In this document: positions 24,556 through 32,758 of the stretch, in pieces
Numbering within the stretch: position 1 is the stretch's first letter
Layout: each line of letters starts with the position of its first letter
Notes under the pieces: model-generated
What the model was told of the DNA's origin: nothing
The model's database searches: none
What the model saw: the letters and a program-made list of their open reading frames with translations, nothing else
Translations under genes and position numbers: made by a program
Assembly (NCBI GenBank): GCA_024684055.1
Contig: JAIKXN010000143.1
Coordinates: 1 to 40,816 of the forward strand
From: Lachnospiraceae bacterium
GTDB taxonomy: Bacteria > Bacillota > Clostridia > Lachnospirales > Lachnospiraceae
Direction of reading: 5' to 3'
Length of the DNA stretch: 40,816 nucleotides

Positions 24556-25686
24556 TTAGAATAATCCGCTCTGGCCGGACTTCTTGGCAATAGTATTAGA
24601 AATTGCTATCAATGCGATAGCTACCACACTCTTGAAGATACCTGCCGCAGTACCAAGTGAGAAATCACCTTTACCAATACCCCACTGAAGAACGTAGATA
24701 TCGATTGTCTGAGATACTTTCTGAACAAGACCGTTACCAAGTAAGTACTGAACTTCGAAACCTGCATTAAGGACATTACCGATATTCATTACCAACAAAA
24801 TGATAATTGTAGGAGCGATACCGGGTAAAGTAATATATCTGATCTTATTGAGTCTTCCTGCACCGTCGATTTCAGCTGCTTCATAGAGGCAGGGGTCGAT
24901 CGCTGTGATAGCAGCAAGATAAATGATCGCATTCCAACCGGTTTCCTTCCAGATATTTGACAATGCAACTATTGGCCAGAACCATAGTGGATGCATGAAG
25001 AAGTTATAACTGTCATCTACTATATGAAATAATCTCAGAATATCATTTACAATACCTGTACTTGATAATACATCACGGAGAATACCGGTAACGATGATCC
25101 ATGATAAAAAGTGAGGTAAGTAAGATACTGTCTGAACGAATTTTTTACCATATTTATTCTTAACCTCATTAAGCAGTATAGCAAAAAGGATTGCCATAAC
25201 TGTTGAAGAAACGAGGTTCAAAGCACCCATACCAAAGGTGTTTCTGATCGTTCTGATAAAGTCTGCCTGATCAATCCAGGCTTTAATTGATTTAAAAATG
25301 TTGTGAGTTTCTTCAAAAGATTCTTTTAAAGTACCTAATTGGAATAAGAATTTGAATTTACCAAGACCTACAAATTTCGACTTGGAAATTGATTCCCAGA
25401 AATTCTTCTTTGTTTTGAAGTTCTGGAAAGCCATAACCCATCCTAAAAGAGGAAGGTAATAGAAAACTAATCCGTATACTACGAATATGCCACCTAAAAT
25501 AAGCAGTACTGCCTGTCTTTTAAGTTCGCCTTTAGATAATTTTTTTGATTTTTTCAAGCTCTTTTCATAATAGTCATTTTTACGAGCAACATTTGACGCT
25601 CCCGAACCGGTGCCTGCTGAAGCATTGCTGGCCTGATTAGATTCTGATTCCTCAATGTTGACATTCTGATCGTTCTCGTATGCCAT
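24556..25686 (-). CDS. Sugar ABC transporter permease (CUT1, LplB/YteP-like)
   Basis: A 376-aa permease with about six membrane segments and the EAA loop CLYEAAEIDGAGRLNKI. The first 60 residues are a Ser/Asn/Gly- and then Lys-rich cytoplasmic tail, longer than in many relatives. The ribosome site GGGAGG lies 11 nt before the ATG. It follows the binding-protein gene by about 100 nt containing a large hairpin, and precedes the second permease by 15 nt. It pairs with that protein to form the channel. Confidence 0.92.
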   Translation of the reverse strand: MAYENDQNVNIEESESNQASNASAGTGSGASNVARKNDYYEKSLKKSKKLSKGELKRQAVLLILGGIFVVYGLVFYYLPLLGWVMAFQNFKTKKNFWESISKSKFVGLGKFKFLFQLGTLKESFEETHNIFKSIKAWIDQADFIRTIRNTFGMGALNLVSSTVMAILFAILLNEVKNKYGKKFVQTVSYLPHFLSWIIVTGILRDVLSSTGIVNDILRLFHIVDDSYNFFMHPLWFWPIVALSNIWKETGWNAIIYLAAITAIDPCLYEAAEIDGAGRLNKIRYITLPGIAPTIIILLVMNIGNVLNAGFEVQYLLGNGLVQKVSQTIDIYVLQWGIGKGDFSLGTAAGIFKSVVAIALIAISNTIAKKSGQSGLF

Positions 25687-25712
25687 TTATCAAAGCGCCT
25701 CCCTTTCTTTTA

Positions 25713-25751
25713 AAATGGCAACCATAGCATTAACAACCATGGTTGCCATTT
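25713..25751 (-). other. Intercistronic hairpin between binding protein and permeases
   Basis: A 13-bp perfect stem (AAATGGCAACCAT / ATGGTTGCCATTT, 13-nt loop) followed by TTTTAAAAG on the minus strand. Structures at this position in sugar transporter operons stabilise the binding-protein mRNA or partly terminate, so that more binding protein than permease is made. I infer that role here. Confidence 0.75.
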
Positions 25752-25789
25752 CATTAATTGATTTTATTTGCTAACTGATATCTTAATTA

Positions 25790-27565
25790 CTACTTTGCAG
25801 CTTCGATACGTGCGTTAACTTCTCTCTGCATGTCATCAAGGAAATCCTGAGGCTTGCAAGCGTTGTAAGCATCCATGTACTTGCCCCATTCGGAGTCAAA
25901 GTCTTTAGCCATAACTACCTTAGGAAGCCACTCGTGCTTAACATCGCCCATCTTCTGCCATGCAATACCTGCGGGCCAATCATCACCCTCTGCCCACTGT
26001 CCATCAGGATCATCTGAAGGATGTGTAGGCTTTAATTCGTTAGAGTATGACCACATAGGGAACCAAGGCTCGTTAACTTCTACGATAGAACCGATGAAAT
26101 CGGGATAACCGTCGCAGCCGTATGCTTCGAAGCACTTAGCAAGAGGCTCCGAAAGACCTGAACGGAATTCTGAACCCTGTTCCTGAGGCTGCATTGCGTT
26201 CTTACCGTCACGGCTTGTTCCAAGCCACTGAGGCATGTAAGAATAAGGACACATATGAGAAGCCTTGTACTGAGGATCGTTCTGTTTGTCTCTCATTTCC
26301 TGAGTTCTGTAGTATAAACCGTCTTCATCTACAAGGTAGTCAACGTCTTTGATACCCCAGTAACGAAGATCATGGATATCCTGCTCAAGAATGTCACTTA
26401 AGAACTTGAATGCTCTGTCGGGATCTTCACAGCTTGTTGTAACTGCACATCCTGAAGAGCTGTTAAGTGTATCACCGTATGTATGCCATCTGTTGTCTCT
26501 CTTACCATCGATTGTAAGTCCGAGAGGAACATATTCGCATCCTAATGCATCAAGACCTGCTGTCTTAAGAGCGGGCTGTACATCATAGTTGAAGTCCCAG
26601 TTCTGGTCAACCATACCAAGAACCTGGCCCTTTGAAAGCTTCTGGATATAAGTTTCATGGTCCTGTGTAGCGAATTCGCTATCGATAAGACCCTTATTCC
26701 ATGCTTCGTTCAATTTCTTGAAGTAAGCTTCAGCTGTAGGTGTTGTATTGTAGTCAATAACCTTACCTGTTCCTTTTTCTACGATAACGGAACCATCGTT
26801 AGGATAACCGTCGAGGAACTGAGGGGGATTCTCAAGACCGAAGTATAACCAGTCCTTAGCCTGTACTGTGTAAGGAATGATAGGTACATCAGCGCCTGTA
26901 GGATCTGTAAATGAAGGATGATCGTTGTAGTACTTCTCAAGGATATCGAAGTATTCATCCATTGTCTTGATTTCGGGATAGCCGTACTCTTCAAGAACTC
27001 TTACCTGAATCCAGAAAGCTTCGTCGTTGTGACCTGTAGGTCTGGGCTCGCCGTATGTGTTGTTGAATACGTTAGCCCAGTAGATCTTTCCATCTGACTG
27101 ACGGAATGTATCCCACTCAACGTCTGTATACATTTCTTTAAGGTTAGGATATTTCTCAAGATACTCATCCCAAGGAACAAGTAAACCGGCTGAGTAAAGA
27201 TCTGTCATACCGTTACCACCATCGATGAAGTCAGGTAAGTCACCTGAAGCGATGATAGAACCAACAGCTTCTTCTGCTGTCTGACCGGAAAGCCAGGTTT
27301 CTTTAACTCTGACACCTGTCTTCTGTGCGATAATCTCCTGGATTTCGTTTCCGGGGTTAAGCTCGGAACCTTCCATTGATGCAAACATTGTAAAGTCGAT
27401 AATGTCTTCAGCTGCAACTGTTGCATCACCGCCTTCTTCACCACCGGAGGGTGTGCCAGGATCGGGAGTAACTGTACCAGTTGATCCGCCCTTGTCACAG
27501 CCAACTAAGGTTGCTGCACTAAGCATACCAGCCATGCCGAGTGCAATGAATTTCTTCATTTTCAT
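25790..27565 (-). CDS. Extracellular sugar-binding lipoprotein of an LplA-type ABC transporter
   Basis: A 591-aa lipoprotein. The signal peptide ends at lipobox LVGC with lipidated C23, followed by a Gly/Pro/Ser/Glu-rich tether and a large solute-binding domain of the LplA type, longer than typical CUT1 binding proteins (about 400-450 aa). Many Trp, Tyr and Asp residues fit oligosaccharide binding. AGGAGGTAAAAGA stands before the first of two close ATGs (MKMKK), and the first fits the spacing best. It heads the transporter operon. The ligand is unknown. Confidence 0.92.
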   Translation of the reverse strand: MKMKKFIALGMAGMLSAATLVGCDKGGSTGTVTPDPGTPSGGEEGGDATVAAEDIIDFTMFASMEGSELNPGNEIQEIIAQKTGVRVKETWLSGQTAEEAVGSIIASGDLPDFIDGGNGMTDLYSAGLLVPWDEYLEKYPNLKEMYTDVEWDTFRQSDGKIYWANVFNNTYGEPRPTGHNDEAFWIQVRVLEEYGYPEIKTMDEYFDILEKYYNDHPSFTDPTGADVPIIPYTVQAKDWLYFGLENPPQFLDGYPNDGSVIVEKGTGKVIDYNTTPTAEAYFKKLNEAWNKGLIDSEFATQDHETYIQKLSKGQVLGMVDQNWDFNYDVQPALKTAGLDALGCEYVPLGLTIDGKRDNRWHTYGDTLNSSSGCAVTTSCEDPDRAFKFLSDILEQDIHDLRYWGIKDVDYLVDEDGLYYRTQEMRDKQNDPQYKASHMCPYSYMPQWLGTSRDGKNAMQPQEQGSEFRSGLSEPLAKCFEAYGCDGYPDFIGSIVEVNEPWFPMWSYSNELKPTHPSDDPDGQWAEGDDWPAGIAWQKMGDVKHEWLPKVVMAKDFDSEWGKYMDAYNACKPQDFLDDMQREVNARIEAAK

Positions 27566-27588
27566 TCTTTTACCTCCTATAAAACTAT

Positions 27589-27602
27589 ACCGTTTATACG
27601 GT
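27589..27602. promoter_or_regulatory. Inverted repeat in the binding-protein leader
   Basis: ACCGT-TTAT-ACGGT, a 5-bp inverted repeat just downstream of the predicted transcription start and upstream of the ribosome site. It could be an operator or a small leader hairpin. Confidence 0.35.
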
Positions 27603-27616
27603 TAATCGTATTTTTT

Positions 27617-27622
27617 ATTATA
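27617..27622 (-). promoter_or_regulatory. -10 box of the sugar transporter operon
   Basis: A perfect TATAAT on the minus strand, about 50 nt before the binding-protein ATG. The region at -35 is an A-run (TTAAAA or GTTAAA) and matches poorly, as expected for an activator-dependent promoter such as one controlled by a YesN-type regulator. Confidence 0.5.
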
Positions 27623-27642
27623 CTTTTATTAATATTTTTTTT

Positions 27643-27710
27643 AACCCGATAAAATTCTATAAAAAACCCGACAAAATATAGACTCGAAAAGGCCTGTATT
27701 TTATCGGGTT
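27643..27710 (-). terminator. Terminator of the pse operon with a duplicated 3' arm
   Basis: On the minus strand AACCCGATAAAATA (27710-27697) pairs over 14 bp with TATTTTGTCGGGTT (27678-27665), which runs into a T-tract ending at 27661: a clear terminator after the GT52-like gene. Ten nt further on a second copy of the 3' arm, ATTTTATCGGGTT (27655-27643), can pair over 13 perfect base pairs with the same 5' arm, but is followed by A8 instead of U. Confidence 0.85.
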
Positions 27711-27739
27711 TAAATACCTTGAAATTGTCCGTTTTTACG

Positions 27740-28810
27740 TTATTCCACAATATTGGCGTGAACGGATTTATCCTCGTAATTGTCCATGAATTTCACACCG
27801 AGGTAAACTTTTTCATCCGCAAACTTTATACTTCCGAGCTGTGTGAACACGCTCACTATTTTGTCAAAGTGAAGACTCGGGAAGAAATTGAGTATCTCCA
27901 TGGGCACCTTTTTGTCAAATTTGAATACGTCCGGGAAAAGCGTGTCATAATCGAGTTCGTCCCTGGGATGAATCTTGAAAAAGACGGTTCCTTCAGGTGA
28001 AAAGCGGTCGTAAAGATCCCTGAAGATTCTTTCTCTGACATCAAGCGTGCAAAGCGGTTCGGTAAGAATCAGAATATTCTTTCCGGAATTCTTTGTATTG
28101 GCGATGCTTTTGTTTAAATCATCTATTTTTTTTACAAATACCCTGACAAGGACTTCCTTCTGCTCTTCGGTAACCGCAGCCTCGAGTCCCGCTCTGGGAA
28201 CTTCCTTATATTTGCAGAAATCGTCCCTGATGAGCGACAGATCGTTTACTTCCATGTCAAGACAGTACTTGCTGTAGCCGTCCTGCATGAAAATAAGGTT
28301 TAATTTCATGCTCATGAATTTCTTGATTCCGAAATGTCCCTTGTTGTCGGCATGGGCATTCACGAAACTGGCCAGATAATTAAGACCGTCTTCCACCGCA
28401 TGATAATGAATTCTTTTCTTATTAAGATAGATTCCGATCGGATCGTTATCGCAGAATACGTAGATCTCTTCGTAATTCTTAAAATCCACGGGAACGTATT
28501 TTTCCTGAAGTTTTGCAAATTTCGATGTGAATATGATTCGCGGGATCATGTTTAAAACGATATTTCCGCGGTTTTTCCTGTATTTTGCAAGTTCGGGGAA
28601 TTCCGTGTCTCTTTTTTCGTCAAAGACAAATACTTCTTTAAAATACCCCGATGCGGGAATTCGGTCTCCTATATCGCCGAAGTCGTTGGAAAGTTTGCTA
28701 AGAACTATGGAAGCATTTCCTTTATCCGATTCCGGACGGGCAAATTCCTTCAGAAATGAAATATATACATGATAAAACGTATGGCAAACGTAAATTCTGC
28801 CGGATTTCAT
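27740..28810 (-). CDS. Sialyltransferase-like glycosyltransferase (GT52 type)
   Basis: A 356-aa soluble glycosyltransferase. It has the motifs shared by bacterial sialyl- and polysialyltransferases: E140-D141-G142 (AVEDGLNYL), the K279-I-H281-P282 motif (FFKIHPRDE) and a Ser motif near 320 (VSVFTQLGS). These bind the CMP-sugar donor. Because pseI lies 12 nt upstream and pseF is in the same run, the likely donor is CMP-pseudaminic acid or a related nonulosonic acid. The acceptor (flagellin, capsule or other glycan) is unknown. The ATG follows AAGGAGTTTTTTAT. It is the last gene of the cluster, before a strong terminator. Confidence 0.75.
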   Translation of the reverse strand: MKSGRIYVCHTFYHVYISFLKEFARPESDKGNASIVLSKLSNDFGDIGDRIPASGYFKEVFVFDEKRDTEFPELAKYRKNRGNIVLNMIPRIIFTSKFAKLQEKYVPVDFKNYEEIYVFCDNDPIGIYLNKKRIHYHAVEDGLNYLASFVNAHADNKGHFGIKKFMSMKLNLIFMQDGYSKYCLDMEVNDLSLIRDDFCKYKEVPRAGLEAAVTEEQKEVLVRVFVKKIDDLNKSIANTKNSGKNILILTEPLCTLDVRERIFRDLYDRFSPEGTVFFKIHPRDELDYDTLFPDVFKFDKKVPMEILNFFPSLHFDKIVSVFTQLGSIKFADEKVYLGVKFMDNYEDKSVHANIVE

Positions 28811-28822
28811 ATAAAAAACTCC

Positions 28823-29932
28823 TTAATTTACCCAGTCTCCGTTACCTGCGGGACAATCGGTATTTTTTCTGTTTTCAAAGCCTTCGACGTAGTCCCATCT
28901 CATGGGCATGCCGGCTTCGATATCGCAAAGGGCTTTTCTGCCGAGGATTTCCTCATAGTATTTCGTATGAAGTCCGTATCCCGGCCTTACGGATTTGATG
29001 TTTTCGGCCGTAAAAGTATCTCCGGCCTTTATATCGCTGCTTACAAAAAGACTTCTGGTATGCTCTCTTTCCCTTATCTGTTTTTCGGAAAGTTCGAATC
29101 CGACTTTGCCGAGAGCCTTTTCAACCTGACGAACGCCAGTGCACATTTCCTTAAACTCGGCGGGTTCCATCGAAAATGCGGAATCTGCTCCACCGTCGGC
29201 ACGGCTTAACGTAAAATGCTTTTCTATGAGCTTCGCACCCTTGGCTACCGATGCGATCGCAACCGAAGAGCCCATGGTGTGATCCGAAAGTCCGCTGATG
29301 CAGTCGAATTCTTTTGCAAGATACGGGATCATCTCGAGATTGACCGCTTCAAAAGGCGCGGGATAAGCAGATGTGCATTTAAGTACGATGCAGTCCTCGT
29401 TGCCTTCTTCCTTACATGTATTAAGCGCCAGTTCAATGTCTTCCTTATATGCTATTCCGCTTGCGAAAATGATCGGCTTTTTGAGGCGCGCGATTTTTCT
29501 GATAAGCGGAATGTCTGTAATTTCAAAAGATGCAATCTTGTAGCAGGGAACGTTCAGTTCTTCAAGAAAATCAACCGCCGTAAAATCAAAAGGCGATGAG
29601 AAAAACGAAATACCTATTTTCTTTGCTTCCTTTGCAAGATCCGCCTGCCACTCCCAGGGAGTATACGCTTCTTTGTACAAATCGTAAAGCGTTCTTCCGT
29701 CCCAGAGCGTACCCTGTGTTATCTGAAAATAAGATTTATTGCTGTTTAAAGTTATCGTATCTGCGGTATAAGTCTGGATCTTAATCGCATCCGCACCCGC
29801 TTCTTTGGCCGCATGCATTATTTCGACTGCCCTGTTGTAATCGCCGTTATGATTTGCGGACATTTCCGCTACGATGTACACGGGATTCCCTTCTCCGATT
29901 TTTCTGTTGTCGATTATTATTTCTTTATTCAT
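28823..29932 (-). CDS. pseI: Pseudaminic acid synthase (NeuB family)
   Basis: A 369-aa enzyme that condenses phosphoenolpyruvate with a 6-carbon diacetamido sugar to give the nonulosonic acid. The NeuB-type barrel starts EMSANHNGD (23-31). The stretch LWDGRTLYDLYKEAYTPW (76-93) is diagnostic of PseI rather than sialic or legionaminic acid synthases. KCTSAYPAPFE and SDHTMG follow, and a C-terminal SAF/antifreeze-like domain (about 290-350) is present. I prefer the ATG at 29932 over a TTG at 29938. The only good Shine-Dalgarno (AAGGAG) lies 31 nt upstream beyond a GC hairpin. It sits 12 nt before the transferase gene. Confidence 0.92.
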   Translation of the reverse strand: MNKEIIIDNRKIGEGNPVYIVAEMSANHNGDYNRAVEIMHAAKEAGADAIKIQTYTADTITLNSNKSYFQITQGTLWDGRTLYDLYKEAYTPWEWQADLAKEAKKIGISFFSSPFDFTAVDFLEELNVPCYKIASFEITDIPLIRKIARLKKPIIFASGIAYKEDIELALNTCKEEGNEDCIVLKCTSAYPAPFEAVNLEMIPYLAKEFDCISGLSDHTMGSSVAIASVAKGAKLIEKHFTLSRADGGADSAFSMEPAEFKEMCTGVRQVEKALGKVGFELSEKQIREREHTRSLFVSSDIKAGDTFTAENIKSVRPGYGLHTKYYEEILGRKALCDIEAGMPMRWDYVEGFENRKNTDCPAGNGDWVN

Positions 29933-29999
29933 TCTCAAATGCCGTTCTCAGAGGGCCGGCTTTCTCCTTGTCAGATATATAAGATATATTAAAATTTAG

Positions 30000-30115
30000 C
30001 AGTACTAAATATTCCATGATACCGCCAAGTAAAATATTTCTTCAGTATAATACTTCTTCATGATACCGCATGGTTAGATGTTTTACTTTTCGGCAGTATA
30101 CTTCTTCGTGATACC
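30000..30115. repeat. Three dispersed copies of a 22-28-bp repeat upstream of pseI
   Basis: CAGTA-(variable)-TTC-TGATACC occurs at 30000-30026, 30043-30070 and 30094-30115, starts 43 and 51 bp apart. Each copy holds a small palindrome at the same place (AGTACT, AGTAT-A-ATACT, AGTATACT). AAGTAAAA and TTTTACTT flank the middle copy as an inverted pair. The repeats occupy the 219-bp gap between the HAD gene and pseI, which holds no other gene. Confidence 0.8.
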
Positions 30116-30151
30116 AATCGAATGGTTTGCTTTAAATTTTTAAGCCGGAAT

Positions 30152-30832
30152 TTACATCAGCTGCGTAAGTTTTTCAATCTCAAGATCGGCCTTGTAACCT
30201 TCTGCTGCCGTTTCGTTTTCGAACATGGAACCTTTTCTTTTAATATGTACCGTTTTCATTCCGAGCTTTCTGGCTCCGATGAAATCCTTAAGCGGATTGT
30301 CTCCGATATAAACCGATTCTTCGGGTTTTACTCCGAGTTTTTCGAGGCACATTTCGTAGACTCTCGTATCGGGTTTGCACAAAGGCTTTCCGTTCTCATC
30401 CGTGTAATCATAACTTATTATGACCGCATCCGCAATTTCAAAAAGTCCGAGTCCTTTTACCTTTGAACGCTGAACCTTTGAAAATCCGTCCGTTATGACG
30501 CCGATTTTTAAGCCCGCCGATTTTATTTTTTCGATTAACTCTTTTGTATCGTCGTATAAATCCAGTTTCGTCTCGCAGCTTCTGTAAATATCCACGATTT
30601 TATCGACATCCTCGTCAATCGAAAACTCCTCGCAGAGCATGTTAAACGTGCGTCCCCTGTGACCGCTCTCTATTGAATTCATGCAAAAATCATATATTCT
30701 GTCGGACGGGATGCCGTACTTTTCGGAAAGGTAAAGACTCACATCTTTCATTGCCGCCCTTACGAACTGCTTTTCCTCATAAACGGTATCGTCCACATCG
30801 AAAATATATGCCCTGACACCTTCGGGTTTCAT
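30152..30832 (-). CDS. HAD-superfamily hydrolase (phosphatase-like)
   Basis: A 226-aa HAD-IA hydrolase. The nucleophile motif FDVDDTVYEE gives D12 and D14; motif II is VITDGFS and motif IV is IGDNPLKDFIGAR. Such enzymes remove phosphate from small metabolites. I chose the internal ATG at 30832 because CGAGGACAACAA precedes it; the ATG at 30856 has no ribosome site. It lies between an ATP-grasp enzyme and pseI. PseI-type synthesis needs no phosphatase after condensation, so its substrate in this cluster is unclear. Confidence 0.85.
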   Translation of the reverse strand: MKPEGVRAYIFDVDDTVYEEKQFVRAAMKDVSLYLSEKYGIPSDRIYDFCMNSIESGHRGRTFNMLCEEFSIDEDVDKIVDIYRSCETKLDLYDDTKELIEKIKSAGLKIGVITDGFSKVQRSKVKGLGLFEIADAVIISYDYTDENGKPLCKPDTRVYEMCLEKLGVKPEESVYIGDNPLKDFIGARKLGMKTVHIKRKGSMFENETAAEGYKADLEIEKLTQLM

Positions 30833-30946
30833 TTGTTGTCCTCGTTTTTGATACATCCAGGCAATAATTTATCCTGAACAGACTTCTGTTTTTTTATTTA
30901 CGAACTGCGGATAAAGTATATCCGCCGGGAAAAATTTCTTGATTTT

Positions 30947-31876
30947 CTATCCCTCAGTAAAGAAGGAAGTGTCATACCTCAGCATCGTAAGTTCTTTAAT
31001 CCCGTTCTTTGTAATGCTCCTGCCTTCGAGCATTTCCAAAAGAGCCTTCGCGTAATCGGCGCCTGCCGCAAACGAAAGCGGTACGCCGCCTCCGAATCTC
31101 GGATTGATTTCGAGCATTCTGGCTTCTTTGTCATCCGCAAAACACTGAAGCGTGAACGGTCCTTTAATGCTGCCTTCTTTTTTCAGGGCTTCCATAACTT
31201 TTTTGGAAATATCTATAACCGCTTCGTTTAATTCAACGCGGCTTTTTACAACTTCGCCGCTTTTAACTTCCAGTCTTTCTCTGGGAACTATGTAAATGAC
31301 GTTTCCGTCGTTGTCGCAAAGAACATCCATCGTAAACTCACGTCCCGTAAGTTTTTCCTGAACGATGGGCTCTTCGGTTTTCTTTAATGCGTATTTCAGA
31401 TCCTCGTCATCCGAAGCCTCAAAAACTCCTGCACTGCCCATTCCCTTCGAGGGCTTAACAATTACAGGGAAGGAAATTTCGGATTCTTTTTTAAGATCGT
31501 ATGTCTTCGGTGCGGGAATTTCGTATTTTTCAAAAAAAGCCGCTGTTTTAATTTTGTCCTTGCAGATATCCAGCACATTTTCATCCGACAGTAAAAGATT
31601 TGTACCAAGCGCAGAAAACTTTTCCCTGTTTTTTGCGAGGATATCAAATTCATCCTCCAAAAGCGGAATCAGATAATCAGGCTTTTCTTTTTCGCAGATT
31701 TCAAGAAGCGCAGTTATATAACCGGGATCACTGACTCTGGGTATAAGGCAGAATCCGTCGGTGAAATTCTTTGCAACGTTAAGACTGCTGCAGTCCGCAC
31801 CTATCACTTCAGCCTGAGTTTTAAGATGTGAAATAAGCTCGACCCTTTTTCCTATGGCCGTCATCAAAATCTTCAC
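30947..31876 (-). CDS. ATP-grasp domain protein in the pse cluster
   Basis: A 309-aa ATP-grasp ligase, carbamoyl-phosphate-synthase-like. The N-terminal fold starts KILMTAIGKRVEL. The nucleotide-binding loop is VIVKPSKGMGSAG, with QEKLTGREFTMDVL, and the metal-binding end is MLEINPRFGGGVPLS. ATP-grasp enzymes join a carboxylate to an amine or thiol through an acyl-phosphate. The start is GTG at 31876, supported by AAAGGGAAGCGTAAA and by the usual MKIL beginning of relatives. It is 27 nt after pseF. Its substrate is unknown; modification of the nonulosonic acid or its carrier is a possibility only. Confidence 0.85.
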   Translation of the reverse strand: MKILMTAIGKRVELISHLKTQAEVIGADCSSLNVAKNFTDGFCLIPRVSDPGYITALLEICEKEKPDYLIPLLEDEFDILAKNREKFSALGTNLLLSDENVLDICKDKIKTAAFFEKYEIPAPKTYDLKKESEISFPVIVKPSKGMGSAGVFEASDDEDLKYALKKTEEPIVQEKLTGREFTMDVLCDNDGNVIYIVPRERLEVKSGEVVKSRVELNEAVIDISKKVMEALKKEGSIKGPFTLQCFADDKEARMLEINPRFGGGVPLSFAAGADYAKALLEMLEGRSITKNGIKELTMLRYDTSFFTEG

Positions 31877-31903
31877 TTTACGCTTCCCTTTCCTGTTGCA
31901 TTT

Positions 31904-32602
31904 TTACTGCTTCTTATATTGTAACATATGTTGATATTTTATTTCGGCAATTTTCCAGTCCGATTCGTTGTCAATGTCCTGAACTTCCATTTCATCGATA
32001 ACATAGGGAATTATATCACCGAGCATGAGTTTTTTGTTCTTTTTAAATGTTTCAATTCCGAAGCAGTAGAACTGTCCGACGTCGTGATACTCGCTCTCGA
32101 GATCCTGCGAACGCGAATCCATGAATTCGGGATACTCGAAAACAAGTCTTTCGTTTCTAACAACCAGCGCTCTCTTGGGCGGATATGAAAATGCCACGAC
32201 GGGAATAAGCGAATCCGCTTTGCTCTCGATAAGTCTGTCGAGTGCGTCCTTAATCTTTTCGCTCGTAACAAAGGGAGCGGTCGGATAAATGCATACGCCG
32301 TAATCAAACTTCTCGCCTCTTTTTTCGTACTCTTCGATTACTTCAAGAAGCACGTCGTTCGTGGTCGCAAAATCACCGCTTGTTTTTTCGCTTCTCATAA
32401 AAGGTACTTTTGCGCCGTATTTTCTTGCGATCTCAGCGATCTCCTCATCATCCGTTGAGACCATGACCTCGTCAAAAATGCCCGATTTAACGGCTGCTTC
32501 TATAGAATATGCAACTACGGGTTTCCCGAGAAAGTCCTTGATGTTCTTTCTGGGAATTCTTTTGCTTCCGCCTCTGGCGGTTATGATTGCGATGTTTTTC
32601 AT
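31904..32602 (-). CDS. pseF: Pseudaminic acid cytidylyltransferase
   Basis: A 232-aa nucleotidyltransferase that makes CMP-pseudaminic acid from CTP. The CTP-binding motif is ARGGSKRIPRKN (9-20). STDDEEIAEIA, SGDFATTNDVL, IYPTAPF and RSQDLESEYHDVGQFY are all features of the PseF/NeuA family, and the last is typical of PseF. The ATG follows GAAAGGCATATT. It is the first gene of the run pseF, ATP-grasp, HAD, pseI, transferase. The 156-nt gap upstream separates it from a membrane protein gene. Confidence 0.9.
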   Translation of the reverse strand: MKNIAIITARGGSKRIPRKNIKDFLGKPVVAYSIEAAVKSGIFDEVMVSTDDEEIAEIARKYGAKVPFMRSEKTSGDFATTNDVLLEVIEEYEKRGEKFDYGVCIYPTAPFVTSEKIKDALDRLIESKADSLIPVVAFSYPPKRALVVRNERLVFEYPEFMDSRSQDLESEYHDVGQFYCFGIETFKKNKKLMLGDIIPYVIDEMEVQDIDNESDWKIAEIKYQHMLQYKKQ

Positions 32603-32722
32603 AATATGCCTTTCGTTATATGTATGATGATATTTTCAAAGTATAATTTTTTCTGCAAAACGACACCTGAATGTCTGTTTTTCATTCTCCGGCTGATTTC
32701 TTTTTTGTCGGTCTGTTCAGGC

Positions 32723-32744
32723 GGATATCGGAAGAACGATATCC
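32723..32744. other. 8-bp hairpin after the 331-aa membrane protein gene
   Basis: GGATATCG-GAAGAA-CGATATCC, a perfect 8-bp stem, starting 15 nt past the stop codon. It lacks a U-tract in either direction. It may mark the mRNA end or act as a weak terminator between the membrane protein gene and pseF. Confidence 0.4.
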
Positions 32745-32758
32745 TTTCATTTGTCGAA

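Noticed and set aside
30833-30856. Earlier ATG for the HAD hydrolase
   Set aside because: It has no ribosome site, whereas the ATG at 30832 has CGAGGAC at proper spacing.
32669-32721. CCTGAA / TTCAGG inverted repeat upstream of pseF as a terminator or riboswitch
   Set aside because: The stem is only 6 bp with a loop of about 40 nt, there is no U-tract, and it matches no riboswitch class I know.
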